A stretch of 64,000 bases of DNA from Janthinobacterium sp. 64 (GTDB taxonomy: Bacteria > Pseudomonadota > Gammaproteobacteria > Burkholderiales > Burkholderiaceae_D): contig NZ_PHUG01000002.1 of the NCBI RefSeq assembly GCF_002813325.1, positions 124,001 through 188,000 on the forward strand. Direction: 5' to 3'. Positions 54,119-61,459 of the stretch are shown here, one piece after another. Within the stretch, counting starts at the first letter, position 1, and every line of letters begins with the position of its first letter. The notes beneath the pieces were generated by a model. It was not told the origin of the DNA. It did no database searches and saw only the letters and a program-made list of their open reading frames with translations. The translations under genes were made by a program, and so were the position numbers.

Positions 54119-54895
54119 TTACTCCTTGATGTTCTTGCCGGATGTACGGCTGGAGGCGGCTTGCGCCAGATGGGCCTCAATTTCGCTGGCACTGATCAAA
54201 CCGGTTTCCCGTGCGCCATCAGCAAAGATGAGGGTCGGCGTGCCCTGTACGCCCAATTTGCTGGCCAGGGCCAGGTTGCGGTCGAGCGGATGGCCGCATC
54301 GGACAGGTGCGCTCTGCCCGTCCAGCGACCCGCTGACGGCGCTGCGCCAGGCAGCCAGGCGGTCGGTAGCGCACCAGATGCGCAGCGGCAAGGCCTGGTC
54401 CTGGAAAGGCACCATGAAGTTGTAGATGCGCAGGTTTGGTACCTTGACCAGTTCCGGTTCGAGCTGGCGGCAATACGGACAATGTGGATCGGTGAAGAGA
54501 TAAAGGACGCGTTCGCCCTTGCCCTGCGTGGAGGCGATCGCATCGGCCAGCGGGAGCTGGCGCACATCGATCGTTGCGGCCGTCTGCGCTACGGGGCTGG
54601 CGGCGTTGGCGCGCTGTGCTAGTTTCGGCGCGGTCAGGTCGCGCATGGCACGCAGATCGACCAGCCGGCCAAAGATCATGTAGTTGGGGCGCGTATCGGC
54701 GACGAAGCCGACGTTGTCGCCCATCCAGACTTCGAAGACGTGAGGAATTGGTGTCGCCGTGACTGTATCAAAGGCCGTGCCGGGATAGGCTTGCTTGAGC
54801 GCGGCGAGCAGTTTATCTTCGGCAGTCCTGGCGTGGACGCCGAGTGTGGCCGCGCAGGCGAGCGTCGCTAGGGCCAGTCTAGTCAGCGTCTTCAT
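54119..54895 (-). CDS. dsbC: DsbC-like periplasmic disulfide isomerase
   Basis: 258 residues from the ATG at 54895 with GAGGAAA upstream; it overlaps traB by 17 nt. Signal peptide, a DsbC-type N-terminal dimerisation region (PIPHVFEVWMGDN, NYMIFGRLVDL) and a thioredoxin fold with FTDPHCPYCRQLEPEL and the cis-Pro loop GVQGTPTLIFADG. It shuffles disulfides, here presumably in Cys-rich TraN, TraU and TraH. F-type ICEs often carry such a gene among traB, traV and traC. Confidence 0.92.
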   Translation of the reverse strand: MKTLTRLALATLACAATLGVHARTAEDKLLAALKQAYPGTAFDTVTATPIPHVFEVWMGDNVGFVADTRPNYMIFGRLVDLRAMRDLTAPKLAQRANAASPVAQTAATIDVRQLPLADAIASTQGKGERVLYLFTDPHCPYCRQLEPELVKVPNLRIYNFMVPFQDQALPLRIWCATDRLAAWRSAVSGSLDGQSAPVRCGHPLDRNLALASKLGVQGTPTLIFADGARETGLISASEIEAHLAQAASSRTSGKNIKE

Positions 54896-56261
54896 TGGAA
54901 TTTCCTCTATTGCCCTCGGCAAGGCCGATCCGATCCTGCTGGTCCGCGTCGCTGCGCGACATTGGCCGGGCGGGAATGCGCACGCCGCGGGTCAGCACCA
55001 CATCCACTTTGCGGCCCGCATGCACCTCGATGACTGGAAACGTCTGTTCGGCCAGCCGGATGTAGTAATTGGCCAGGTTGTTGAGCGCGCTCCCCATGCC
55101 ACTGCCAATGCCGCGGCGGAACTGGTCGCCGGTGCCACCGGTCGTCGTCGACAGGGTGCCAAACGGCGAAGTCGTGAATGAGCTGTTGCCTTGGGCGAAG
55201 CCCTGGCCGATACCGCTGACGATGCCTGCACGCAGGCTATTGGCCAGCAATTGGCCCTGTTTGGAGACGAGCGTGCCGCGCAGCCCCAGGTTGCCATCCT
55301 CTCCAAAGATGTTGCCCTCGATTTTGACTTCGACCACCGAGCGGTCGTAGCGGATGCAGGAGAGCACGTCGGTGCGCAGGTACGCGCGTTCGGAACTGAT
55401 GTCGCCATACCCGGAGGCAACCACAAAGCACTCCTTGACGTCCGCGCGGAACTGATTCGGCAAGATGGCCGCAGCTGAAATTTTAATGAGTGCCGGTAGC
55501 GGATTGCTTTGGGCCTGGCCGCCCGTCGGCGCATCGATCCCGCCAAGCAGTTCCCCTGGCAGGATGCCGACTGGCAGGAAGTCGTCCAGCGTGTTCGCCG
55601 TCTTTCTCCCGTTGGCCCCGATCTCGCCGGTGGATCCAGTACTCCCACTGGTATCTGACTCGGCGCTGAGGGACACGCGGATCATCGGAGCGTGTGTCTC
55701 CGGCGGCTCGCTTGGCCGCATTGCGCCGGTGTTGCCACTGGCTACGTCGGTGGCGGGTGGCCCTGGCGGTGCGTTGCCTCCCGGTGGCGTGCCAGGAGGG
55801 TACTGCAACGGACCCGGCGCCGATGGCTGGGGAATGGGCGGCGTGATGGGCGCGGGCGGCGCTGGTGGCGGGCTCTGTTCCGCTGTCGCGGCCGTCTTTA
55901 CTTCCAGATCGGCCAGCCGCTTGAGCAAGGCCGCTTCGACGGCCTTGCGGTCGCTGTTGATTTTGTCCTGCGTTTCCTTGTCGCTGTCATATTGCGCCAG
56001 TTTCTTGCCGGCGTTGCCGACCCATTGATCTTCCGGCGAGATCTGGCCCGGCACCATCATGTTGGGACTATCCACGTTGACGGTGGTGCGCTTGTCTGTC
56101 GCCTTGGGGAGCTGCTTGGCCGGGCTGCCGGACTCGGAATAGGCCAATACCGCCCACAGGACGCCAATGCAGGCCGTCACGATGCTAACCGCGGCCAGGT
56201 ACTGCTGCTGCCTGGGCGTCAGCCGTGCCGTGAACGATTTCAATGCTGGCATGATGCGCAT
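54879..56261 (-). CDS. traB: TraB, VirB10-like core channel protein
   Basis: 460 residues. One N-terminal membrane segment (LAAVSIVTACIGVLWAVLAY), a coiled-coil-like stretch (~95-125) and a Pro-rich spacer (~125-180). The VirB10/TrbI-type beta-barrel region has GILPGELLGGIDAPTGG, LPNQFRADVKECFVVASGYG, GILSGIGQGF-like glycines and VEVHAGRKVDVVLTRG. It spans inner and outer membranes. It starts 6 nt after traK. Confidence 0.93.
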   Translation of the reverse strand: MRIMPALKSFTARLTPRQQQYLAAVSIVTACIGVLWAVLAYSESGSPAKQLPKATDKRTTVNVDSPNMMVPGQISPEDQWVGNAGKKLAQYDSDKETQDKINSDRKAVEAALLKRLADLEVKTAATAEQSPPPAPPAPITPPIPQPSAPGPLQYPPGTPPGGNAPPGPPATDVASGNTGAMRPSEPPETHAPMIRVSLSAESDTSGSTGSTGEIGANGRKTANTLDDFLPVGILPGELLGGIDAPTGGQAQSNPLPALIKISAAAILPNQFRADVKECFVVASGYGDISSERAYLRTDVLSCIRYDRSVVEVKIEGNIFGEDGNLGLRGTLVSKQGQLLANSLRAGIVSGIGQGFAQGNSSFTTSPFGTLSTTTGGTGDQFRRGIGSGMGSALNNLANYYIRLAEQTFPVIEVHAGRKVDVVLTRGVRIPARPMSRSDADQQDRIGLAEGNRGNSNEDAD

Positions 56262-56267
56262 GGCTGT

Positions 56268-57074
56268 TCACTCCTCTGCCCGGATGACGTAGACCCGCGT
56301 GCTCTCATTCGGGCGCAAGTTGAGGTTGTCGATGGCGACGGCCAGGACATCGCCATCGTCTCGGTCAAATTCCTGTTCTGCGAGCACCAGTGGCGCGCCG
56401 GTGATGTTTTTGAGTGCGTAGGTCTCGCCGATGAGGCCGCGGCCTTCAAACTGTCGGATGAGTTTCATGTCTGCTTCCGCCCACAGCAGGCGCGCTTCGT
56501 CACGCTCTTCCATCCGGACGTCATCGGGCACCTGCTCGGAAGCCATGAACATCAGCATCGATTTCAGGGAACGGATGAATGTGGCGGACCTCGCCGGCGC
56601 CGGGCCAGTGGCATTGGCTGCCTTGACTTGGCGTCTGGCCGACTTGTCCGATATCACGATGGTGTCCGCAGGCACCTCCGCGCGGTTCAGGCGCAAGGTG
56701 TAGGTGGCCGTGGCGGAAGAGACAAACAGGTTGATCGCCTTGGCCGAAGTGCCTACCGGCTGAATATAGATTTCGCCTTTGGCCAGGTCGCAGGCGAGCG
56801 TCAGCTGGCCGCCGGGATTGACTGCGGCGCCGGTGCCTGGCGCGACGGGCAGGCTGGCGTCGGCAGGTTTGGGAGCACAGTTGCTGCTCGAGTAGATGTT
56901 GCCGACGACGTCGATGATCTTGCCGCCCTCGATGCGGATGCGCGTCGGTTCATGTGCGGCGATGACCGCCTCGATGGTGGCGCCGTCCCTGGCCTCTCTG
57001 GTCTGTACGGCCCAGGCGGGCAGCTCAACGAGCCCCAGCAGCAGCCACGCCAGTGGCCGTATCCGGTTTTCCAT
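56268..57074 (-). CDS. traK: TraK, VirB9-like secretin-type core protein
   Basis: 268 residues, AAGGAG before the ATG at 57074 and 50 nt overlap with traE. Signal peptide (LAWLLLGLVELPAWA), then beta-rich sequence with TRIRIEGGKIIDVVGNIYS, GEIYIQPVGTSAKAINLFV and a C-terminal domain ending NESTRVYVIRAEE. Periplasmic ring component bridging TraV and TraB. Confidence 0.92.
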   Translation of the reverse strand: MENRIRPLAWLLLGLVELPAWAVQTREARDGATIEAVIAAHEPTRIRIEGGKIIDVVGNIYSSSNCAPKPADASLPVAPGTGAAVNPGGQLTLACDLAKGEIYIQPVGTSAKAINLFVSSATATYTLRLNRAEVPADTIVISDKSARRQVKAANATGPAPARSATFIRSLKSMLMFMASEQVPDDVRMEERDEARLLWAEADMKLIRQFEGRGLIGETYALKNITGAPLVLAEQEFDRDDGDVLAVAIDNLNLRPNESTRVYVIRAEE

Positions 57075-57627
57075 CGTTCAACTCCTTAAAATCTTTCAAA
57101 TGCACGCGCGCGCCGCGGAAGACAAAGTCCGCACGGTAGGTCTTGAGGCTGTCGGAGGTATTGGCCCCGTTCACCTGCGTTTTGAGGTAGCCGGTCATCG
57201 TGACCGATTGCGTTTCTTCGTCCGGTACCAGCTGCTGCATCTGGAAGTAGGTGCTCGCGTTGAGCTTTTTCAGCCTTGCCGCCTCCAGATCCTGGCGTGT
57301 CTTGATGCTGCCGGCGTTCTCCGGCAGGCACCAGCTGAGCAACATGTCCTTCTTCCATTCGATCGACTTCGGCGTGACGTCCAGCATCAGGTAGGCGATA
57401 TAGCCGGACATCTGCACCAGATAGTCGTTGCTGGCCTTGCCGTCCTCGATCCAAAATGTTTTATTGATCGCCGGCGGCACGATGACGGTGCGTTCGGTGC
57501 CGGCGATGCGGACAATGATGGTCAACGCCAGCATCAGGCAGACGGAAAGGATGCCAATGGCCAGGCGCTGGTCGAACACGCGGCGGCGTAGTGCGCCCAG
57601 GTCATCCTGATAGGTTTCCAGTTTCAC
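57025..57627 (-). CDS. traE: TraE, VirB5/VirB8-position pilus assembly protein
   Basis: 200 residues from a GTG at 57627 with AAGGAGAG upstream. One membrane segment (LAIGILSVCLMLALTIIVRI), then the TraE pattern RTVIVPPAINKTFWIEDGKA, SNDYLVQMSGYIAYLMLDVTP and LKTYRADFVF. Inner-membrane protein essential for pilus assembly. Follows traL by 16 nt. Confidence 0.93.
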   Translation of the reverse strand: MKLETYQDDLGALRRRVFDQRLAIGILSVCLMLALTIIVRIAGTERTVIVPPAINKTFWIEDGKASNDYLVQMSGYIAYLMLDVTPKSIEWKKDMLLSWCLPENAGSIKTRQDLEAARLKKLNASTYFQMQQLVPDEETQSVTMTGYLKTQVNGANTSDSLKTYRADFVFRGARVHLKDFKELNDGKPDTATGVAAAGAR

Positions 57628-57643
57628 GGTGCTCTCCTTGGTG

Positions 57644-57943
57644 CTACCCGACCATCTTGCGGATATGTGAGGGCGGGGTTGCGCGCATGGACGTCAGCGG
57701 ACTGACAGGCAGATACCAGTACGCCCAGTGCAGGACAAAGGCTGGATGCTTGTCTGCTTTTTTGCGGCTGAGCCAGCGCGACACGGCGACGCCGGCGCAG
57801 ACCGCGAGAAAAAATCCAAGTTTGCTGCTGGCCAGATAGCCGACAAAGACGGAAAGGAGGACGGGAAATGCGACATCAAAGTCCCAGAGGCCTATCTTCC
57901 ATTGGTCGTCCAGCCGCCGGGGAATATAGGTATCGGCTTGCAT
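57644..57943 (-). CDS. traL: TraL, pilus assembly membrane protein
   Basis: 99 residues, AAAAGGAGG before the ATG. The family start YIPRRLDDQWKIGLWDFDVA is unmistakable, followed by two membrane segments and WAYWYLP. VirB3-like inner-membrane component acting with TraC. Confidence 0.93.
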   Translation of the reverse strand: MQADTYIPRRLDDQWKIGLWDFDVAFPVLLSVFVGYLASSKLGFFLAVCAGVAVSRWLSRKKADKHPAFVLHWAYWYLPVSPLTSMRATPPSHIRKMVG

Positions 57944-57987
57944 GGCGCCCTCCTTTTATCAATGTGCAGCGTAACGGCCGACCGGGT

Positions 57988-58374
57988 TCAGATCGTGGCG
58001 CCCATGATGGAGCCGCCAATGATCAGGCCAACCGCGCCAAAGATCGCCATGCCGATGTAGAACAGCACCGGACTGAAGTTGCGCAGGGCAGTCAGCGAGA
58101 TCAGGGCGACGACGAAGCCGATGAAGCCGACCAGTGCTTTAACGCCGGGTGCCAGTGCGGCCAATTGCGTCAGTGCTGACGTCAGCGGGCCGGTGATGCC
58201 GGTGAACGCGACGAGGTCGATGGCCGTGGCGGGAATCGCGGCGAGTAGACCCAGGGTGATCAGGGTCAGCAGTGCCAGGACCTTGGCTGCGGTGGAGACG
58301 CGCAGGCCAAGGGGCCGCTTGCCGTGTTGTCTGAAGGGGAGAACAGTGACGTATTGCAGGGTGTTCATGTGCAT
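57988..58374 (-). CDS. TraA-like F-type pilin precursor
   Basis: 128 residues (start at ATG 58374, or 58368 where GGA spacing is better). A long basic leader (~30 residues) with a hydrophobic segment ending IPATA is followed by a short mature part with two hydrophobic helices (GVKALVGFIGFVVALISL; NFSPVLFYIGMAIFGAVGLI), the layout of F pilin. It would be inserted in the inner membrane, processed and polymerised into the pilus. It is the first gene of the tra operon, directly upstream of traL as in F. Sequence similarity to F TraA is not obvious, so the call rests on position and topology. Confidence 0.8.
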   Translation of the reverse strand: MHMNTLQYVTVLPFRQHGKRPLGLRVSTAAKVLALLTLITLGLLAAIPATAIDLVAFTGITGPLTSALTQLAALAPGVKALVGFIGFVVALISLTALRNFSPVLFYIGMAIFGAVGLIIGGSIMGATI

Positions 58375-58552
58375 TCCAATCGTGAAAATAAGGAAGACTG
58401 TCTGTTATAGGACGGCTATCTGGCGCGGCATGGCGGCGCAGGAGGACCGCGGACGCGGCAATGCCACGCGATGCAGTGCTGGCTAGAGGGAGGACGGCCT
58501 GAGCGGCATGTTGCCAATGCTGCAGTCAGGTTGATCAGAGGTGCCGTGGTTC

Positions 58553-59260
58553 TCATCGCTGCGCCTGCCGAGGTGGATCGGCAATGAGACTGAGCTCAAC
58601 GCGCCGATTGTTCTGGCGGCCGCCTTCGGTCGCATTGGCGGTGGCGTAGCAGCAGGCGCCGCCGCTTTCCACCTCAAACTGAACCGCAGTCACGTGCAGA
58701 TGGCGGCGCAGATACCGTTCGACCGTGGCCGCGCGCTGGTGGGCGATGGCATCGTTCAATGCCGGTGTACCGGTGTTGTCGGTTCTGCCCGCGATATGCA
58801 TTCGGCTCCCAGGCTTCACCAGCGTCAGAAATCGCTGGAGAGCGTGTCGGGCCGCACTATCGAGCCGCGAGGAGCCCGGTGCAAAGTACACCGATAGTTC
58901 GGCGGCATCGAACAAGCCCGTGTCGCTTTCTGCACCGGTTTCCACCGGCGCTGCAGCAGATGTCTGCGCGGCGTCTGCCGCTATCGTGGTTTGGGCCAAC
59001 ACTCCAAGGCGCGCCTCCTGCCTTGCCAGCGTCTTGGGCGTGCGCGCAGGGCATGCCGGTGCGATGCACAGGCCGTAGAGCGCCTGCGTACCGTAGTGCA
59101 GCTGGGCGATGTGCTGCATATGAGGCCCACGCGCGGCGGCCCTGGCAGCCAGGACTGCCGACTGAGGCTGGGTGTGCGGGCTTTCGCAGGAGGCCAGCAG
59201 CATGCAGGCGGCGGTGATTTTTGTGGACGCCAGTGCAGCGTGTGTGAGCGCGCGCCTCAT
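58553..59260 (-). CDS. OmpA-family peptidoglycan-binding lipoprotein
   Basis: 235 residues from the ATG at 59260, which overlaps the upstream stop (ATGA). Lipobox LLASC (Cys ~24). The C-terminal ~110 residues are an OmpA-like domain: VYFAPGSSRLDSAAR, MHIAGRTDNTGTPALNDAIA with the peptidoglycan-contacting Asp and Arg, and a final NNRRVELSL. It probably ties the transfer apparatus or outer membrane to the cell wall. Paired with the lytic transglycosylase gene, it forms a cell-wall module upstream of the pilin gene. Confidence 0.87.
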   Translation of the reverse strand: MRRALTHAALASTKITAACMLLASCESPHTQPQSAVLAARAAARGPHMQHIAQLHYGTQALYGLCIAPACPARTPKTLARQEARLGVLAQTTIAADAAQTSAAAPVETGAESDTGLFDAAELSVYFAPGSSRLDSAARHALQRFLTLVKPGSRMHIAGRTDNTGTPALNDAIAHQRAATVERYLRRHLHVTAVQFEVESGGACCYATANATEGGRQNNRRVELSLIADPPRQAQR

Positions 59261-59817
59261 GACAAACTCACTGAGACAAGCGCGGCCGGCACCGGCACTA
59301 CCGGTTCGGAACGCGCGTTGTTGAGGGTGTTGCGCTTGGCAGCTGGTGGGGAGCGGCGTACCGGTGGCGCCTTGGTGTTGGTGAGGAAGCCATATACGCG
59401 CCAGGCATACCGTTTGCGTGCTTCCTGGCACGCTGCTGGTGCAAGCTTGACGCATGATGCGTTGTAGGCCCCGATGGCCTCCCAGGTGACATTAAAACGC
59501 TGGAATTTCTCGCGCAGTATGCGGGCGCCGGCATGGATGTTCTTGCAGGGGTTGTACAAGTCGTCTTCGCTCAGGCCCAGGTTTTTCAGCATGGTGCTGT
59601 TCGTATTGATTCCCATGTAGCCAATGTCGACTGTATGAGTGACATGGAAATGCGTGCGGTTCACGGCACGCGGATTCAGGGACGATTCAGCCTGGGCCAC
59701 GCTGAACAGCAGTGCGGGAGAGATGCTGTACTGGCGGCCGGCATCGTCCCAGCAGGCATGCGCGGCACATGGCAGTAGTGCGCAAGAAAGAGCAGCGAAT
59801 GACAGGAGCGATTGCAT
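59257..59817 (-). CDS. Lytic transglycosylase (VirB1-like, SLT domain)
   Basis: 186 residues from the ATG at 59817 (a GTG at 59832 is also possible; neither has a clear ribosome binding site). Signal peptide to AHAC, then an SLT domain: ISPALLFSVAQAESSLNPRA with the catalytic Glu, DIGYMGINTNSTMLKNLG, NIHAGARIL and WEAIGAYNAS. It opens peptidoglycan locally for T4SS assembly. Pro/Ala-rich tail. Confidence 0.9.
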   Translation of the reverse strand: MQSLLSFAALSCALLPCAAHACWDDAGRQYSISPALLFSVAQAESSLNPRAVNRTHFHVTHTVDIGYMGINTNSTMLKNLGLSEDDLYNPCKNIHAGARILREKFQRFNVTWEAIGAYNASCVKLAPAACQEARKRYAWRVYGFLTNTKAPPVRRSPPAAKRNTLNNARSEPVVPVPAALVSVSLS

Positions 59818-59973
59818 GAGCGTAAAAATCACTGGAAAGAGGATTCAACAGCCTGTTGTGCAACGAACAGGACGCTTTGGTATCAGCCGGTGCCGCGTGC
59901 GCAGAGCGCGAGGCAGGGGTGTTTCCAGGTAGATGCAAGCGGTGGTGGTGCGGTGGTTGTTGCTTGGTAATCG

Positions 59974-60543
59974 TTACGATTGCTGGGTATTCTTCAAACC
60001 GGTGGAGCGGGCCACGGTATTTTTGCGGGCTTGCCCAAAGATGTTGTGTTTTGCGATCTCTTTTTTCACCACAATGGCAATGCAGGCCGTGGTGAAATGG
60101 TCCAGCGTGAAATGGGGGTGCGGATCACAGTTCAGGGGTGATCGCTGCAGTGCCCGTAACAGCTGGTATTGCGGCTTCCAAATTTCCTCCTGGCGGCGCG
60201 GGGTACGTTGATCGCGCAGAAGCAGCTCGGTATGCAAATAGGTAAAAATCAGTTTTTCCGCGTTGTCGAAGGTGAAGGCCAGTGAAATGTACGCGCTGAT
60301 CAGGTCTGTCGCGCTGAACTGGGGAGCATAGTTGTCGGCATCCAGGTAGAGCGCTTTCACACACTGGAATTCCTCATGGAACACGCGTGTCGCCACGGTT
60401 TGCCTGGGATCGTCCATCTGCGCGTGTCTGGTATTCGTGCATGGCGGAGTAAAACTCGGCGGCGAAGGCGGATGTGGCGTAGACATGTTCTCTGGGTGCG
60501 AAAAGTGATCCATGAATAGGATCGTAAGCGTGGCCGAGTGCAT
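59974..60543 (-). CDS. Hypothetical soluble protein
   Basis: Up to 189 residues; possible starts at 60543, 60513 and 60486, none with a strong ribosome binding site. The N-terminus is Pro-rich, the rest (from ~45) is a compact helical sequence (FHEEFQCVKALYLDADNYAP, LISAYISLAFTFDNAEKLIF). No family recognised. Same strand as the tra operon and upstream of the transglycosylase; possibly a regulator or accessory, but this is a guess. Confidence 0.5.
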   Translation of the reverse strand: MHSATLTILFMDHFSHPENMSTPHPPSPPSFTPPCTNTRHAQMDDPRQTVATRVFHEEFQCVKALYLDADNYAPQFSATDLISAYISLAFTFDNAEKLIFTYLHTELLLRDQRTPRRQEEIWKPQYQLLRALQRSPLNCDPHPHFTLDHFTTACIAIVVKKEIAKHNIFGQARKNTVARSTGLKNTQQS

Positions 60544-60681
60544 CGTGTCGCCAACAAAATGCGGATTTCTATTAGCATTTCGTTTTGTTGGACGCTACTT
60601 CTACTTCAGGTGTACGTCGGCCTGCCTCAGGTTGCAATAAAGCCGCTTCCCCGTATTGGTAGGGGTCTGTGTTCAGCGTCG

Positions 60682-61113
60682 TCAAGGTTGGACCACGAGA
60701 TTCCTGGCGATGATGAAGGAGGGCCAGGGATGGGGTAGCTCCTGTTCCAGATGCGTTTGGTTCCAGATGTCGGTGTATTTTTTCGTCAAGATGCGTCTGA
60801 TGTTCGATAAGAAGACTGTCGTCACCTCCTGCTCGAATGCCCCAGTTTGGCTTGCCAATGCTGCGCCTTGTGCCGCCGGTTGGAGATTGACGGTAGTTGT
60901 GGAGTGAGGTAGGGCTTCAGGCGGGGCGGCGCAGGAGAGGGGGAAGTGATCTGCGAGAAAACGGTGTGCCGTTGACGATCCGGCCAAGCACGGATACTGG
61001 CAGAGGGCCAGCGTAGGTTTGGGAGACTCGACAAAGTACTTCATCGTCGGATGCGCATGCTGCTGGTTACTGCCTGGTGAGATTGGTACTGTAGCCGCCG
61101 CACAAGGGGTCAT
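60682..61113 (-). CDS. Hypothetical protein, low confidence
   Basis: 143 codons, possibly shorter from the ATG at ~61044. The C-terminal part (VTTVFLSNIRRILTKKYTDI and NQTHLEQELPHPW) looks like real helical protein, the N-terminal part is poorly organised. No family or ribosome binding site stands out. It may be the first gene of the transfer region on this strand. Confidence 0.35.
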   Translation of the reverse strand: MTPCAAATVPISPGSNQQHAHPTMKYFVESPKPTLALCQYPCLAGSSTAHRFLADHFPLSCAAPPEALPHSTTTVNLQPAAQGAALASQTGAFEQEVTTVFLSNIRRILTKKYTDIWNQTHLEQELPHPWPSFIIARNLVVQP

Positions 61114-61459
61114 CCCTGTGGATACTTTTGTATTTGAGGGGAGAATTACCCAGACTGAATGACATGTTGAGATCGTTCGCTCAGATCAGGCGCATCCTGC
61201 CAAAGCACGACCCGGGCTGACTGCGTGGTCTCTCCGGCGGGTAAGCGGTGCAAGAGACAAAAAAATACCGGTGCATCAAGCGGAAAGGCAGCGAGGTTCG
61301 CCGAACTCGATGAGCTTCTATTCCTAAACGAGAGAATGAGGACACGCAAACTGGTTCCAGGCCAATACGCGTCCTCATCTTCAAATGTGCCAATTTTATT
61401 ACGCCCCTGGGCCCATGCTGGGGGCAACATCAGCGGTGATGTTTAACCGTTCCTTTCAA
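61114..61459. other. Boundary region between the transfer module and the autotransporter gene
   Basis: About 350 bases without a credible gene. No tRNA gene or obvious attachment repeat is seen. A weak hairpin (GCCCC ... GGGGC) lies ~55 bases downstream of the autotransporter stop. Confidence 0.4.

Noticed and set aside
55692..57089. 465-codon plus-strand frame opposite traB and traK
   Set aside because: Antisense shadow; both opposite-strand genes have clear family motifs and start signals.
61114..61459. tRNA gene or att site marking the end of an ICE
   Set aside because: No cloverleaf or CCA-type 3' end, and no repeat matching elsewhere in the window was found by eye.
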